Shown here: positions 1 to 9,463 of the stretch, piece after piece | How the letters are laid out: each line of letters opens with the position of its first letter | Numbering within the stretch: position 1 is the stretch's first letter | Source of the DNA: Microcosmobacter mediterraneus | Lineage (GTDB): Bacteria; Bacteroidota; Bacteroidia; Flavobacteriales; Flavobacteriaceae | Reading direction: 5' to 3' | Assembly: GCF_031846265.1 (NCBI RefSeq) | Contig: NZ_JAVRIA010000008.1 | Span: 1 to 64,000 of the forward strand | DNA: 64,000 nt | Made by a program: the position numbers and the translations under genes | The notes under the pieces: generated by a model | Seen by the model: only the letters and a program-made list of their open reading frames with translations | Told to the model about the DNA's origin: nothing | The model's database searches: none

Positions 1-591
1 ACATGTAATGGTAGGATCTATATCATCTTGTATTGTAAAATTGGCTTTATAATTAGCAATTGCGTTATTTGCAAAGTGAGTGCCAGAACCACCACCACCA
101 GAAGTAAACGTATAATCAGCAGTCGTATAGACTTCTAAAATATAATCACCATTACATAGACCATTAAGGACATTAATATTAGCAGCAATTGCTTCCCAAG
201 TTTGTAATTGATCGGTTCCTCCACAACCAGTTGTTCCATCATTACTTAAAAAGAAAATTTGAGAGCCTATAAAAGCGGGAGGACTTGGATTTGAAGAAAG
301 GTAAATTCTGTAATTTAAAAAGCCATTGGTAATTTGGTCAGTATTACATTTATAAGTTTTATTCTGTGCTCCATTTAGAACCAAAGTTTCAGATGGGTTA
401 GACATATTAAATGTACCAAGGTTAGCACTATCAAAATCTATATTTCCGGTATTTGCCTGTAAATCATAGTAAGCATTAGCTGCTCCATTTATACTAACAA
501 TGGCATAGCTTTCATTAATCCCAGACTGCGAAAAAGAGATGAATACTCCAATAAATCCAAGAAATAATGATAATAAGTAATTTTCTCTCAT
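1..591 (-). CDS. Secreted adhesin-like protein, N-terminal part (cut by window edge)
   Basis: The reading frame is open from an ATG at 591 down to base 1, so only the first 197 residues are present. The N-terminus (MRENYLLSLFLGFIGVFISFSQS) is a signal peptide ending near residue 22. The mature part is rich in Asn, Thr and Gly and has paired Cys residues, as in extracellular beta-sandwich domains. The last visible residues (DDIDPTITC) resemble the start of the HYR-type repeats common in large flavobacterial surface proteins. No enzymatic motif is visible. The C-terminus, where a T9SS signal would be expected, lies outside the window. Function unknown; secretion is well supported. Confidence 0.75.
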   Translation of the reverse strand, partial: MRENYLLSLFLGFIGVFISFSQSGINESYAIVSINGAANAYYDLQANTGNIDFDSANLGTFNMSNPSETLVLNGAQNKTYKCNTDQITNGFLNYRIYLSSNPSPPAFIGSQIFFLSNDGTTGCGGTDQLQTWEAIAANINVLNGLCNGDYILEVYTTADYTFTSGGGGSGTHFANNAIANYKANFTIQDDIDPTITC

Positions 592-620
592 AATTTAAGA
601 CCTTAAGACACAAATAACTA

Positions 621-636
621 ATGAGTAGATACTCAT
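621..636. promoter_or_regulatory. Short inverted repeat upstream of the secreted-protein gene
   Basis: ATGAGTA-GA-TACTCAT has perfect 7-bp arms with a 2-bp spacer, 30-45 bp upstream of the ATG at 591. It could be an operator or a small 5'UTR hairpin. It may also be chance in AT-rich DNA. Confidence 0.3.
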
Positions 637-870
637 ACTAAATTTGAGGGAAAATAACTTGCTATTAACTTAAAAATGAGGGAATAAACTAAGTTACCAT
701 TAAAAAGATTTCACTTCTAACTTAATCGTTTAACGACGTTAAATAACTTTAAAATGTAACTTTACTAATTGAAAATGAATTAATTAACATTATTCAGATG
801 TCAATATATACAAATTTGTTTAAAAATACGATAATATGTATAAAAAATGCGATAAAGTGATTTAATAAAA

Positions 871-897
871 AAAAGCCTCGAGTTAATCGAGGCTTTT
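871..897 (-). terminator. Intrinsic terminator of the 2784-residue T9SS protein gene
   Basis: Perfect 11-bp stem AAAAGCCTCGA / TCGAGGCTTTT with a GTTAA loop. Read on the minus strand it is followed by a run of T. It lies 31 bp beyond the stop codon of the gene ending at 928. Confidence 0.85.
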
Positions 898-927
898 TCA
901 GGTTAAGAAATAAAGATTTGGGGCGTG

Positions 928-3900
928 TTACTTTACAATAACTTTCTTAGATACCGAACCGCTTACAGTAAATAATTTAATGATGTAAGTTCCACTACTT
1001 AAGTTCTTAACTTCATATTCAGAATAACCGCTATCTGAAATATTTTCTATACTTATTATTGATTGTCCTAGTAAATTGAACATTTCAATTGATTTTATGT
1101 CTATATTTTTTGGATTGCGTAATACAATGCTCTCAATATCATTGGCATAATACACATTAACACCAGCTATTGTATTTTCTGTTATACTAAGAGAGTCTTG
1201 ATTGCTAAATGTAATTTCGAATCTATCGTTATACTCACCAGCTAATAAGAATACTTCATATTCTCCATCTGCTGATAAGTTGTGATAAATGTTTAGATCC
1301 TTGTCGTGAACATATACTGTGATATCAGAAGGAACGTTTTCTAACTCATTAATTGATATGTAATTTGCACCATCATCATCTACTTTTACTCCTAAAGGAT
1401 AAACAGAATCTTCATTGGCTTCGTTACTACCTTGTATTATGAATTTTTCATCTTCTATCATCCAATACATATCATCGATTTGATTTTCATTTATTTTGCC
1501 ATCAAATCCCCAATCCTTACCTACAGTAGCATCACTATCAATAGTTAGTAATAATTGTCTTTGAACAGTATTTACAGAATAGAATCCAATCCTAAATTTC
1601 ATTCTATCATCAACAAATGTATCTTCTGAAGGATTATTCATCCTCATAAAAGTTGAATTGCCAGTTAAAGAAGCTGTTTCTTTAACGAAAATACGTTGGC
1701 CATTATTAAAGTTTATGGTTCCGCCAGAACCTTCTGATGTGACAAAGAAACCTTGACTTACTGGGATATATTGTCCTGGACGTTTTCTTGGTGTACCACC
1801 AGTACCAACATCTGGATCATTAACTCCAAATGAAGCTGAAGGAGAACCACCAGAAAGGTTATAAGTTGCGTAACCTCCTAAGTATTCTGCCAGTATGTGA
1901 GAGCCTCCGCCCCAATGTTCCCAGAAGTATAATGTACCTGTAGTTGATCCTGTTCCTCCAATAACACTTCCATTATCTAATATGAATTGTCTACCATCTA
2001 TAGCTGATGGATATGGATTCCCAACAAGGTAATCGTTGTCAGCACCAATACTTAAATTAATATTACCATTATTCGGTTTACCTAGGAATACATAGTTTTG
2101 GTCATCGGCAATGTCACCTGAGCCTGGACCTTTCATTGTAAATCCTTCACCTGCTAGAATTGTTCCTGAGCGTCTAACATGTTGCCATGCAGAATATTCT
2201 CCGGTTGCTTGACTAGCAAATTTCCAAATCCAGTAATCTGCAATACCAACTGGGTTAGTATCTGTACCATCATAACCTGAGGCTAAGAAATTTATTGGTG
2301 TTGTGTTGTCATACATTACGTTTTGTACAGAATAACTATATCTGTTTGTTCCTGCATCTGTTTCTCCTACAGGAGAAGACCAATAATTGTAAGTAAACGT
2401 ATCAGAGGTCCCTTGTTGATCTCTTTCTAGCTCACCTGTTGCAGTAACTAGTAAATCACTGTCTTCTGTTTGAATTAATTGTGATTCACCTTCAAGGTCA
2501 ATTTTTCCGGTTAATCTTAAATAATGACTTACTGTTAAACCATAACCATCGTAGTCTCCAGCAGTTTGATCAGTATCTCCACTAACTGTTAGTTCATTAT
2601 TATCTACTAATAGTCCTAACACACTTCTAATACCATTATTTGAAATTGGTAGATCTGAGTCATCGTCTATGGTTACATTGTGCGTTGTTCTTACAATATT
2701 CCAATCTACAGATACAGTATTATCTACTATTGATGTAGTGCCTGGAATTGTTTGAACTGATCCATTCGCCCAAGTGGAATTAGTATCCCATTGTCCGTTT
2801 TGAGTGGATTGATAAGGTAATGGAGCTGTTTGTCTGTCTACAGTTCTAAGATTTCTCAGAGCACCTTGATTTCCTTTACCAGATTCATCTTTTGTATTTG
2901 TATAGGTATAGGTAGACATTGGATAATAACCAGCTAGATCATTCCACGGTAGAGTGCTAACATCGTTTTTTGTTGGTGTTACACTAATATCGTTAAAATA
3001 TTTTCCAGAGACAAAGGTTGCATTCGCTTCAATCTCTTGATTCATTATGTAATGTAATTGACCTTCTGTTAATGCAGCATCCCAAACTCTTACTTCATCA
3101 ATGTTTCCATGGAAAAAGTTCTGAGGCGTATTTTTTGCAGCAGCACCAATATAGAATGATTCGTCAGTTGCAGCTGGTGGTGCTAAATTAGCTGAAGTAT
3201 CTTCTACACCATCAATGTATAAAGTAGCTCTTGTGCCATTATGAATAATTGCTAAATGATGCCACTCATCTGCAGGTATTGCAATAGATGACGCAATACT
3301 TCTGTAACTTCCGCCAGAGTCTCTCCAGTTAACTTCAAATCTTCCTGTAGTATTAATTGTGAAATCATAACCTTCTGTATAATTACCTACACCTGGCTTT
3401 ACATTTCTCTTTGATAATATAGATGTGTTTAAAGAAGTAATGTTTTCTCTTTTTACCCAAGAAGAAATCGTAAATTCAGATGGATTAACATCTAAAGCAT
3501 CTTCCATATCCACATAATTTGTATCTGCTGGATCAAAGAATATTGAGCGTTCAAAAACACGTTCTGGTGCCCAACCAAATGTTATATATTTAGTGTTATC
3601 AAAATCGTAATTAGTACTTAGTGTAGCTTCACCTAGCTCATTTGTAGTGGCTGTCATTACTCTATAATCTGCTGTTGGATTAAATATTGGTGAGTCAGAA
3701 ATGAACATTAAATAGCGTCCATCTGGTGGAGTTGCAGTTCTTACAGCACTTGTAAGAATTTGTATTTCAACTTCTGGTATATCACCTCCATTTTCAACGA
3801 CTTTCCATATTCTACTTATAGCTTCAAACTCAACTTCAGTGGTTAAAGCAACACCTATATCTGAACTCATGTTTACAGTAAATGGTGCCTGACTAATATC

Positions 3901-6900
3901 TAAATCAACACCATTATTTCCCCATACCAAGAATTCTTTATCATTAAGTTGCGAATCTGGGTTTAATTTATTTGTATCGTATATAGAAGATATTCCCATA
4001 GTTAATACACCACGACCTCTAGATGCCCCATCTAAATCATTATTAACACTTCGAGATTGTTTTTGTAATAGGTTAGAAGCATCATCTCTTCCTATACCTG
4101 CAATATCATAATTAAATACATCCTCAGCAGGAACTCCAGTATTTTGATCCCAAATAACAGTTCCGTCACTATCTACATAATCTTGTGATGTACCATTGCT
4201 TCCTAGTGTAATACCATATTTAATAGCTAGGTAAGATTGTACTCTATTGCGTTCTTCAGTAAGATCTGTATCATTAAGTCTGTCTTTAAATGAAATAACT
4301 TCAGCAATCCTAGCATTAGTAGTTGCTTTCCAACCTTTACTTCTACCAATCCAATATCTTGTATCATCACTATTTAAAAATTCTGGAACATCATTTTGGT
4401 TGGTTCCAATGTCGTTGGCATTGTAGAATAATTCTTGTTGAGTATTCCCTGTATTTCTTCTTGTGTTGATAATACCTACATTATCATAACTAGAACCTGT
4501 TCCTATTTCAGAAACGGCATAACCATCACCAGGTTCAGTTTGGGTATAAGTTGAGTGAGCATAGCAAATTATTTCATTACTAATTCTTCCAGAAAAATCT
4601 CCAAATCCAATACCTGTAGTATCTGTTTGATTGTTAGATGTGTCAGAATCACCACATATAACATCCATAAAACCAAAACTGTTATTTATTGCTGTATCAT
4701 CAGGTATTATAACTATGAATAATTCTTCTGTAAAATAGCCAAAATCACCTTCTAAGAATTCGGTACTTGTATCCGAATGTTCAAAATCATCATCTAAGGA
4801 AAACGAGGCAAATGTGTTATCAAACTCTACAACTGGATTAAAGTTTATATTTTTATTAACATTATCTCTATAGGTTGGTTCTTGTCCACTAGTATGAGGT
4901 TTGGCATTAGCACCAACACCCTGATCTTCCCATAGAGCGACAGATTGACCATCGGTATAACTAAGTCCATCATTGGCTTTTAACCAAAGTGAAATGTCTG
5001 TAGTCATTCCGCCAGGTGCTTCGGTAGGGATACTTCTATCGGTAATAATGAGATTATCTATAGCCATATCTCCTTTATTTCCATTACCTACATTTCCTTG
5101 AATTCTTAATTTAACTGTCTGACCTATATAGCTCGATAAATCTATACTAACTGGTATCCATGAAGAGGTTTCTTCTCCTTGGACTGCAGTAGTTTGTGAC
5201 CAAAGATTATTTGGATAAGTTGATCCACTATCAGTACTTAAATCAACATTTATTGTACCTATGTCAATACCATGCATATGGAAATAGAAAGTTAATCTGG
5301 GATTTGATGTTCCTGTTAAATCAAGACATGGAGTAAATAGGTTAGCTGTAAAGTTATTGTTTAAGTTTGCTTCAGTGTATAAATAATAAGAACCACTGCT
5401 TGCAGATGAAGGGCCAGACTCATTAGTGTTTGTATAACCCGTTTGTCGAGTCCAATTAAAATCATCGGCACCATCTTGTGCTATCTGTCCTAAACCTATT
5501 TCAAAATCTTCAGAATAAGGATAAGTTGTTACATATCCTCCACAAATATCAGTTCCTGTTCCTTGAATTGCGAAACTATAGGGATTTTCATCAGAATCGT
5601 TGTTTGCAATAGTTAAAGTTGCTGACCTTAAACCCAATGCACTTGGATTAAAAGTAATATCAAATGTTGTACTAGAGCCTGCTAATATAGTTGAAGTAGG
5701 AGCTGCGGTTACACTAAAGTCTCCTGAATGAGCACCACTAACAGAAATATAAGGAGATCCTCCAGTTAATGTTAGAGGATTTAGTGATCCTGTATTTTGA
5801 ATAGTAAATGTATGAATATCAGATCCACTTGTAATATCAATGTTTCCAAAATCTGTATCATCAAGAATATTAGGAGTATTATCTCCATCAGCTATTGTAA
5901 TTCCATTACCTAGAATATTAATTTCTGGTGCATTTGTAAATCCTGTACCTTGAATATCAAAATTATAAGGGTTTTCATTTAGGTCATCATTAGCAATGGT
6001 TATAGTTGCTGTTCTTAGACCAACTGCACTTGGATTAAAGGTAATATTAAATGTAGTATTAGATCCTATTCCTACAGGTGTTGATGGGTTGGCAGTTACT
6101 GTAAAGTCTCCTGCATGTGCCCCAGATATTGCCACAAATGTTGGTCCAGTACCAGTTAGGTTAAGAATATTGGTTCCTGTGTTTCTTATTGTAAAGGTAT
6201 TAGTAACTGATCCAACGGTTATATCAGTACTTCCAAAATCAGTATCGTCAGCTAGATTAGGTGTTGTGTCTCCATCCACTATTTGTAAACCATTACCATA
6301 AACATCCATTTCTGGTGATGCTGCTGCAGGATCAACAATAATAGTGTAATCTTCGACTTCACCGTCAAAACCAGTTTCACAATAAGATGGATCAGTGCCA
6401 AATTTTGCAGAAACTCTCATTCTAGTAGTACCTAATGAGGCTGTTCCAGGTATTGTTATAGATAAAGGAGATAGATCTGTAGCACCATTTGATACATTTG
6501 TAACATCACCAAGGTCGTATGCTTCACCTGCATCACCAAAATCTCCATTTTGATTCCAATCAATCCAAGCCCAAGCATGAACAGTATAATTTCCATCAGT
6601 ATCTACGTTTACAGATAAATTATAAGATGTACTTTGATTAACATTAGTGTTGATAGCTGTAAAATCTTCATAAGCATTATCTTTTGGAGAGCCATCAGAA
6701 TTGTCGATAGTATTAAATTGTACGCGAGTTACACCAGTATCATATGTAAGATTACCGTTAGAAGTACAATAACTTGGAAGAGTTCCTGTACCTTGTATAT
6801 TAAAGTTATATGGATTTTCATTGCTATCACCATTAACGATACTAACTGAAGCTGTTCTTAATCCTATTGCACTAGGATTAAATGTAATATCAAATGAAGT

Positions 6901-9282
6901 ACTACCTCCAGCTGTTACTGAAGATGCTGGACTACTCGTAACGGTAAAATCCGAAGCATGAGTACCGGAAATTGTAATTGCACCCACAGATAAAGAAGCA
7001 GTTCCTGTATTTTCTATAGTAAATGTATTTACATTTGTTGCTCCACCAGATTCAACTACATCGCCAAAATCGGTATCATCAGTTAATGAAGGCGTAGTAT
7101 CTCCATCTGTTATGGTATTTCCAAGACCAGTAATATTTATTTCTGGAGTTGGTGTAAAGCCTGTTCCCTCTATATCAAAATTATATGGGTTTTCATCACT
7201 ATCTCCATTAACGATGCTTACAGATGCGGTCCTTAGACCATCTGCACTAGGATTAAAAGTGATATTAAATGTTGTATTACCACCTGCTGACACTGAAGAT
7301 GCAGGGCCACTGGTAACAGTGAAATCTGCAGCATTAGCTCCAGAAATTGTAATTGTACCAACTGATAAAGAAGCAGTTCCTGTATTTTGAATTGTAAATG
7401 TATTCACATTAGTACCAGAGGCTGTATCTACATCGCCAAAATCTGTATCGTCTGTTAATGAAGGAGTTGTATCTCCATCTGTTATCGTATTTCCAAGACC
7501 AGTAATATTGATTTCTGGAGTTGGTGTAAAGCCTGTACCTTGTATATTAAAGTTATATGGATTTTCATCAGTATCGTTATTGATAATACTAATATTAGCT
7601 GTTCTTAGTCCATCAGCACTAGGATCAAATGAGATTGAAAAAGTAGTATTTCCACCTGATGCTACAGATGATGCAGGACTACTTACTAAGCTGAAATCAG
7701 CTGCATGAGTTCCCGATATTGTAACAGTTCCAACTGATAGTGAGGTAGTACCTGTATTTTGAATTGTAAAAGTATTGACATTAACACCAGCAGGTGTATT
7801 TACAGTACCAAAGTCTGTGTCATCAGTGAGTGAAGGAGTGGTATCTCCATCATTTATATTATTTCCTAAACCTGTAATATTTATCTCAGGACCAGAAGGC
7901 GCTGGATTTATAATAATTGTGTAATCTTCTACTTCACCATAACCAAAAGACTCACATTCCGTTGGAATACCATTGTACTTCATTGAAACACGCATCCTTG
8001 TGCTCCCTAAATTGGCTGTTCCTGGGATTGTGAAACTTCCTGATACTGGAGTTGTATTCGTTGGTCCTGTTGTGAAAACTTGTTCTCCAGCATCACCAAA
8101 ATCTAAATCTTGATTCCAATCTACCCAAACAGAATAGCCTTCATTAAAAACTGCTCCAGACCATGTAGGTGTTATAGTAATTGTATAACTAGTTGTTTGT
8201 GTTACGGTTGTATTTATACCAGTATAGTCTGAATATCCTGTACTTGTTATACCAGCACCAGTGGAGTTATCTATTGTGTTTAATTGAACTCTGCCAATGT
8301 ATTCATCTGCAGTGCTATTACCATTAGAATTACAATAAGAAGGTGAGGTACCTGTGCCTTCTATATCAAAATTGTAAGGGTTCTCATCACTATCTCCATT
8401 AACAATACTTACTGAGGCAGTCCTAATACCATCTGCACTAGGATTAAAAGTGATATTAAATGTTGTATTACCACCTGCTGACACTGAAGTTGCTGGGCCA
8501 CTTGTAACAGTGAAATCAGAAGCATTAGCTCCAGAAATTGTAATTGTACCAACTGATAAAGAAGCAGTTCCTGTATTTTGAATTGTAAATGTATTCACAT
8601 TAGTACCAGAGGCTGTATCTACATCACCAAAATCTGTATCATCAGTTAAAGATGGCGTAGTGTCTCCATCATTTATTGTTGTTCCTAATCCAGTAATGTT
8701 AATTTCCGGTCCTGCCGCTGCATAACCTTCAATTAAAACATCATCAAAAAAAACTTTATCGTTATTCTGATTTCCAAAGTTGCGTATTCTGAATTGAGAT
8801 GTTGTTGCAAATGTATATGGAGATCCTGATGTTAATGTTAGTGTTGGAGTGTAAGTTACTCCATTATTAAAGTCTGTACCACTAGTATAGGTTGTTACAA
8901 TGTTCCAGGTAGAACCATCCCAAAATTGTACTTCAAATCTTTCGCCTACTTCCATTCCACTAGCTATGAAAAGAAAGGAGAAATCAACGGTAGTATAGGT
9001 TGATAAATTAATATTACTGGTAGTCATAAGTGAAGTACCAGTTCCATTTCTTAATCTTATAGAATTACTTCCTGTAGGACTGTCTTGTCCTGGATTTCTA
9101 CGATTACAATTTGTACCACCACTATTCCATTGCGTTGCTGGAGGACCTGCATAAACAAAAGGAAAATTACCTGAATTAAAATTATCAGTATTAATCGTAG
9201 TTTGCGAATGTACTAATTGAGCAAATAAAAGTATACCAAAAAGGGTGATATACTCTCTAATTGAAAGTGTAAAGGTTTTCAT
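928..9282 (-). CDS. Giant secreted multi-domain T9SS protein (choice-of-anchor/ASH repeats, GEVED, MAM-like, LamG)
   Basis: 2784 residues with a signal peptide (1-26) and a C-terminal type A T9SS sorting domain (about 2711-2784, with LLGQSI and SSGTYIIKLF). In between: an N-terminal jelly-roll-like region; six Ig-like choice-of-anchor D (ASH-type) repeats of about 122 residues (near 190, 464, 589, 711, 987 and 1117), each starting like PEINITGLGN and ending ENPYNFDIEGTG; two GEVED domains (about 314-457 and 834-980) ending GEVEDYTI; a MAM-like domain (about 1244-1414); a LamG-like region with LKANDGLSYTDGQSV near 1424; a concanavalin/LamG fold (about 1914-2078, ending GNIDEVRVWDAAL); and further beta-rich sequence. 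No catalytic site is visible, so a surface adhesin or matrix protein is likely. It has its own promoter and terminator, so it is probably monocistronic. Confidence 0.9.
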   Translation of the reverse strand: MKTFTLSIREYITLFGILLFAQLVHSQTTINTDNFNSGNFPFVYAGPPATQWNSGGTNCNRRNPGQDSPTGSNSIRLRNGTGTSLMTTSNINLSTYTTVDFSFLFIASGMEVGERFEVQFWDGSTWNIVTTYTSGTDFNNGVTYTPTLTLTSGSPYTFATTSQFRIRNFGNQNNDKVFFDDVLIEGYAAAGPEINITGLGTTINDGDTTPSLTDDTDFGDVDTASGTNVNTFTIQNTGTASLSVGTITISGANASDFTVTSGPATSVSAGGNTTFNITFNPSADGIRTASVSIVNGDSDENPYNFDIEGTGTSPSYCNSNGNSTADEYIGRVQLNTIDNSTGAGITSTGYSDYTGINTTVTQTTSYTITITPTWSGAVFNEGYSVWVDWNQDLDFGDAGEQVFTTGPTNTTPVSGSFTIPGTANLGSTRMRVSMKYNGIPTECESFGYGEVEDYTIIINPAPSGPEINITGLGNNINDGDTTPSLTDDTDFGTVNTPAGVNVNTFTIQNTGTTSLSVGTVTISGTHAADFSLVSSPASSVASGGNTTFSISFDPSADGLRTANISIINNDTDENPYNFNIQGTGFTPTPEINITGLGNTITDGDTTPSLTDDTDFGDVDTASGTNVNTFTIQNTGTASLSVGTITISGANAADFTVTSGPASSVSAGGNTTFNITFNPSADGLRTASVSIVNGDSDENPYNFDIEGTGFTPTPEINITGLGNTITDGDTTPSLTDDTDFGDVVESGGATNVNTFTIENTGTASLSVGAITISGTHASDFTVTSSPASSVTAGGSTSFDITFNPSAIGLRTASVSIVNGDSNENPYNFNIQGTGTLPSYCTSNGNLTYDTGVTRVQFNTIDNSDGSPKDNAYEDFTAINTNVNQSTSYNLSVNVDTDGNYTVHAWAWIDWNQNGDFGDAGEAYDLGDVTNVSNGATDLSPLSITIPGTASLGTTRMRVSAKFGTDPSYCETGFDGEVEDYTIIVDPAAASPEMDVYGNGLQIVDGDTTPNLADDTDFGSTDITVGSVTNTFTIRNTGTNILNLTGTGPTFVAISGAHAGDFTVTANPSTPVGIGSNTTFNITFNPSAVGLRTATITIANDDLNENPYNFDIQGTGFTNAPEINILGNGITIADGDNTPNILDDTDFGNIDITSGSDIHTFTIQNTGSLNPLTLTGGSPYISVSGAHSGDFSVTAAPTSTILAGSSTTFDITFNPSALGLRSATLTIANNDSDENPYSFAIQGTGTDICGGYVTTYPYSEDFEIGLGQIAQDGADDFNWTRQTGYTNTNESGPSSASSGSYYLYTEANLNNNFTANLFTPCLDLTGTSNPRLTFYFHMHGIDIGTINVDLSTDSGSTYPNNLWSQTTAVQGEETSSWIPVSIDLSSYIGQTVKLRIQGNVGNGNKGDMAIDNLIITDRSIPTEAPGGMTTDISLWLKANDGLSYTDGQSVALWEDQGVGANAKPHTSGQEPTYRDNVNKNINFNPVVEFDNTFASFSLDDDFEHSDTSTEFLEGDFGYFTEELFIVIIPDDTAINNSFGFMDVICGDSDTSNNQTDTTGIGFGDFSGRISNEIICYAHSTYTQTEPGDGYAVSEIGTGSSYDNVGIINTRRNTGNTQQELFYNANDIGTNQNDVPEFLNSDDTRYWIGRSKGWKATTNARIAEVISFKDRLNDTDLTEERNRVQSYLAIKYGITLGSNGTSQDYVDSDGTVIWDQNTGVPAEDVFNYDIAGIGRDDASNLLQKQSRSVNNDLDGASRGRGVLTMGISSIYDTNKLNPDSQLNDKEFLVWGNNGVDLDISQAPFTVNMSSDIGVALTTEVEFEAISRIWKVVENGGDIPEVEIQILTSAVRTATPPDGRYLMFISDSPIFNPTADYRVMTATTNELGEATLSTNYDFDNTKYITFGWAPERVFERSIFFDPADTNYVDMEDALDVNPSEFTISSWVKRENITSLNTSILSKRNVKPGVGNYTEGYDFTINTTGRFEVNWRDSGGSYRSIASSIAIPADEWHHLAIIHNGTRATLYIDGVEDTSANLAPPAATDESFYIGAAAKNTPQNFFHGNIDEVRVWDAALTEGQLHYIMNQEIEANATFVSGKYFNDISVTPTKNDVSTLPWNDLAGYYPMSTYTYTNTKDESGKGNQGALRNLRTVDRQTAPLPYQSTQNGQWDTNSTWANGSVQTIPGTTSIVDNTVSVDWNIVRTTHNVTIDDDSDLPISNNGIRSVLGLLVDNNELTVSGDTDQTAGDYDGYGLTVSHYLRLTGKIDLEGESQLIQTEDSDLLVTATGELERDQQGTSDTFTYNYWSSPVGETDAGTNRYSYSVQNVMYDNTTPINFLASGYDGTDTNPVGIADYWIWKFASQATGEYSAWQHVRRSGTILAGEGFTMKGPGSGDIADDQNYVFLGKPNNGNINLSIGADNDYLVGNPYPSAIDGRQFILDNGSVIGGTGSTTGTLYFWEHWGGGSHILAEYLGGYATYNLSGGSPSASFGVNDPDVGTGGTPRKRPGQYIPVSQGFFVTSEGSGGTINFNNGQRIFVKETASLTGNSTFMRMNNPSEDTFVDDRMKFRIGFYSVNTVQRQLLLTIDSDATVGKDWGFDGKINENQIDDMYWMIEDEKFIIQGSNEANEDSVYPLGVKVDDDGANYISINELENVPSDITVYVHDKDLNIYHNLSADGEYEVFLLAGEYNDRFEITFSNQDSLSITENTIAGVNVYYANDIESIVLRNPKNIDIKSIEMFNLLGQSIISIENISDSGYSEYEVKNLSSGTYIIKLFTVSGSVSKKVIVK
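5565..8715 (-). repeat. Six imperfect about 370-bp coding repeats (ASH-type Ig modules)
   Basis: Direct repeats inside the large T9SS gene, at about 8340-8715, 7520-7890, 7155-7515, 6790-7150, 5945-6320 and 5565-5930, interrupted twice by GEVED modules. The copies at 8340-8715 and 7155-7515 are nearly identical at the DNA level, while the last two are strongly diverged. This pattern points to recent duplication or gene conversion of individual modules. Confidence 0.85.
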
Positions 9283-9324
9283 AAGCGGTTAAATTTTATA
9301 GTTTGGGACTATATAATTACGATT

Positions 9325-9357
9325 CAAATATATCATTGAATTCTATGAAATGCAAAA
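9325..9357 (-). promoter_or_regulatory. Bacteroidota-type promoter of the large T9SS gene
   Basis: On the minus strand a TATATTTG box (9325-9332) matches the TAnnTTTG consensus. A TTTTTG element begins 20 bp further upstream (9353-9357), fitting the -33 TTTG/TTG. The start codon is at 9282. The -33 element lies inside a 26-bp sequence shared with the upstream carboxypeptidase gene. Confidence 0.7.
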
Positions 9358-9370
9358 ATAATCGATGAAA
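9345..9370 (-). promoter_or_regulatory. 26-bp upstream element shared with the carboxypeptidase gene (copy 1)
   Basis: The plus-strand sequence here matches 11967-11992 at 23 of 26 positions, with a shared core GCAAAAAnAATCGAT. The element begins 63 bp upstream of the ATG at 9282; the other copy begins 62 bp upstream of the ATG at 11905. The equal distance argues for a regulatory role. Confidence 0.5.
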
Positions 9371-9388
9371 TACACTTTTATATTTTAC

Positions 9389-9407
9389 TTATCTGATTAT
9401 CAGATAA
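9389..9407. promoter_or_regulatory. Inverted repeat between terminator and promoter
   Basis: TTATCTGA-TTA-TCAGATAA has perfect 8-bp arms with a 3-bp spacer. It sits upstream of the -33 element of the large T9SS gene and just short of the terminator of the carboxypeptidase gene. It could be an operator; no regulator can be named. Confidence 0.35.
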
Positions 9408-9410
9408 ATA

Positions 9411-9444
9411 AAAAAGCTGTAATTATTAATAATTACAGCTTTTT
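9411..9444 (-). terminator. Intrinsic terminator of the carboxypeptidase gene
   Basis: Perfect 14-bp stem AAAAAGCTGTAATT / AATTACAGCTTTTT with a 6-nt loop, giving a T-run on the minus strand. It lies 19 bp beyond the stop codon at 9464. Confidence 0.85.
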
Positions 9445-9463
9445 ATCATTTATGTAATAAAAA

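Larger units (their letters stand above)
592..927. other. Intergenic region, 336 bp
   Basis: This AT-rich gap separates two minus-strand secreted-protein genes. It holds the terminator of the downstream-lying large gene (871-897) and a short perfect inverted repeat at 621-636 close to the start of the gene at 591. I see no convincing ORF or RNA gene, and no clear minus-strand TAnnTTTG box. Confidence 0.6.

Noticed and set aside
5996..7708. Plus-strand open frames of 66-101 codons opposite the Ig repeats of the giant T9SS gene
   Set aside because: They lie antisense to a clear long gene, recur at the same place in each repeat, and their translations are low-complexity Val/Leu/Pro sequences dictated by the repeat on the other strand.
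5565..8715. Possible CRISPR or other DNA repeat array
   Set aside because: The unit is about 370 bp, in one open frame, and encodes Ig-like domains; no short repeats with unique spacers are present.
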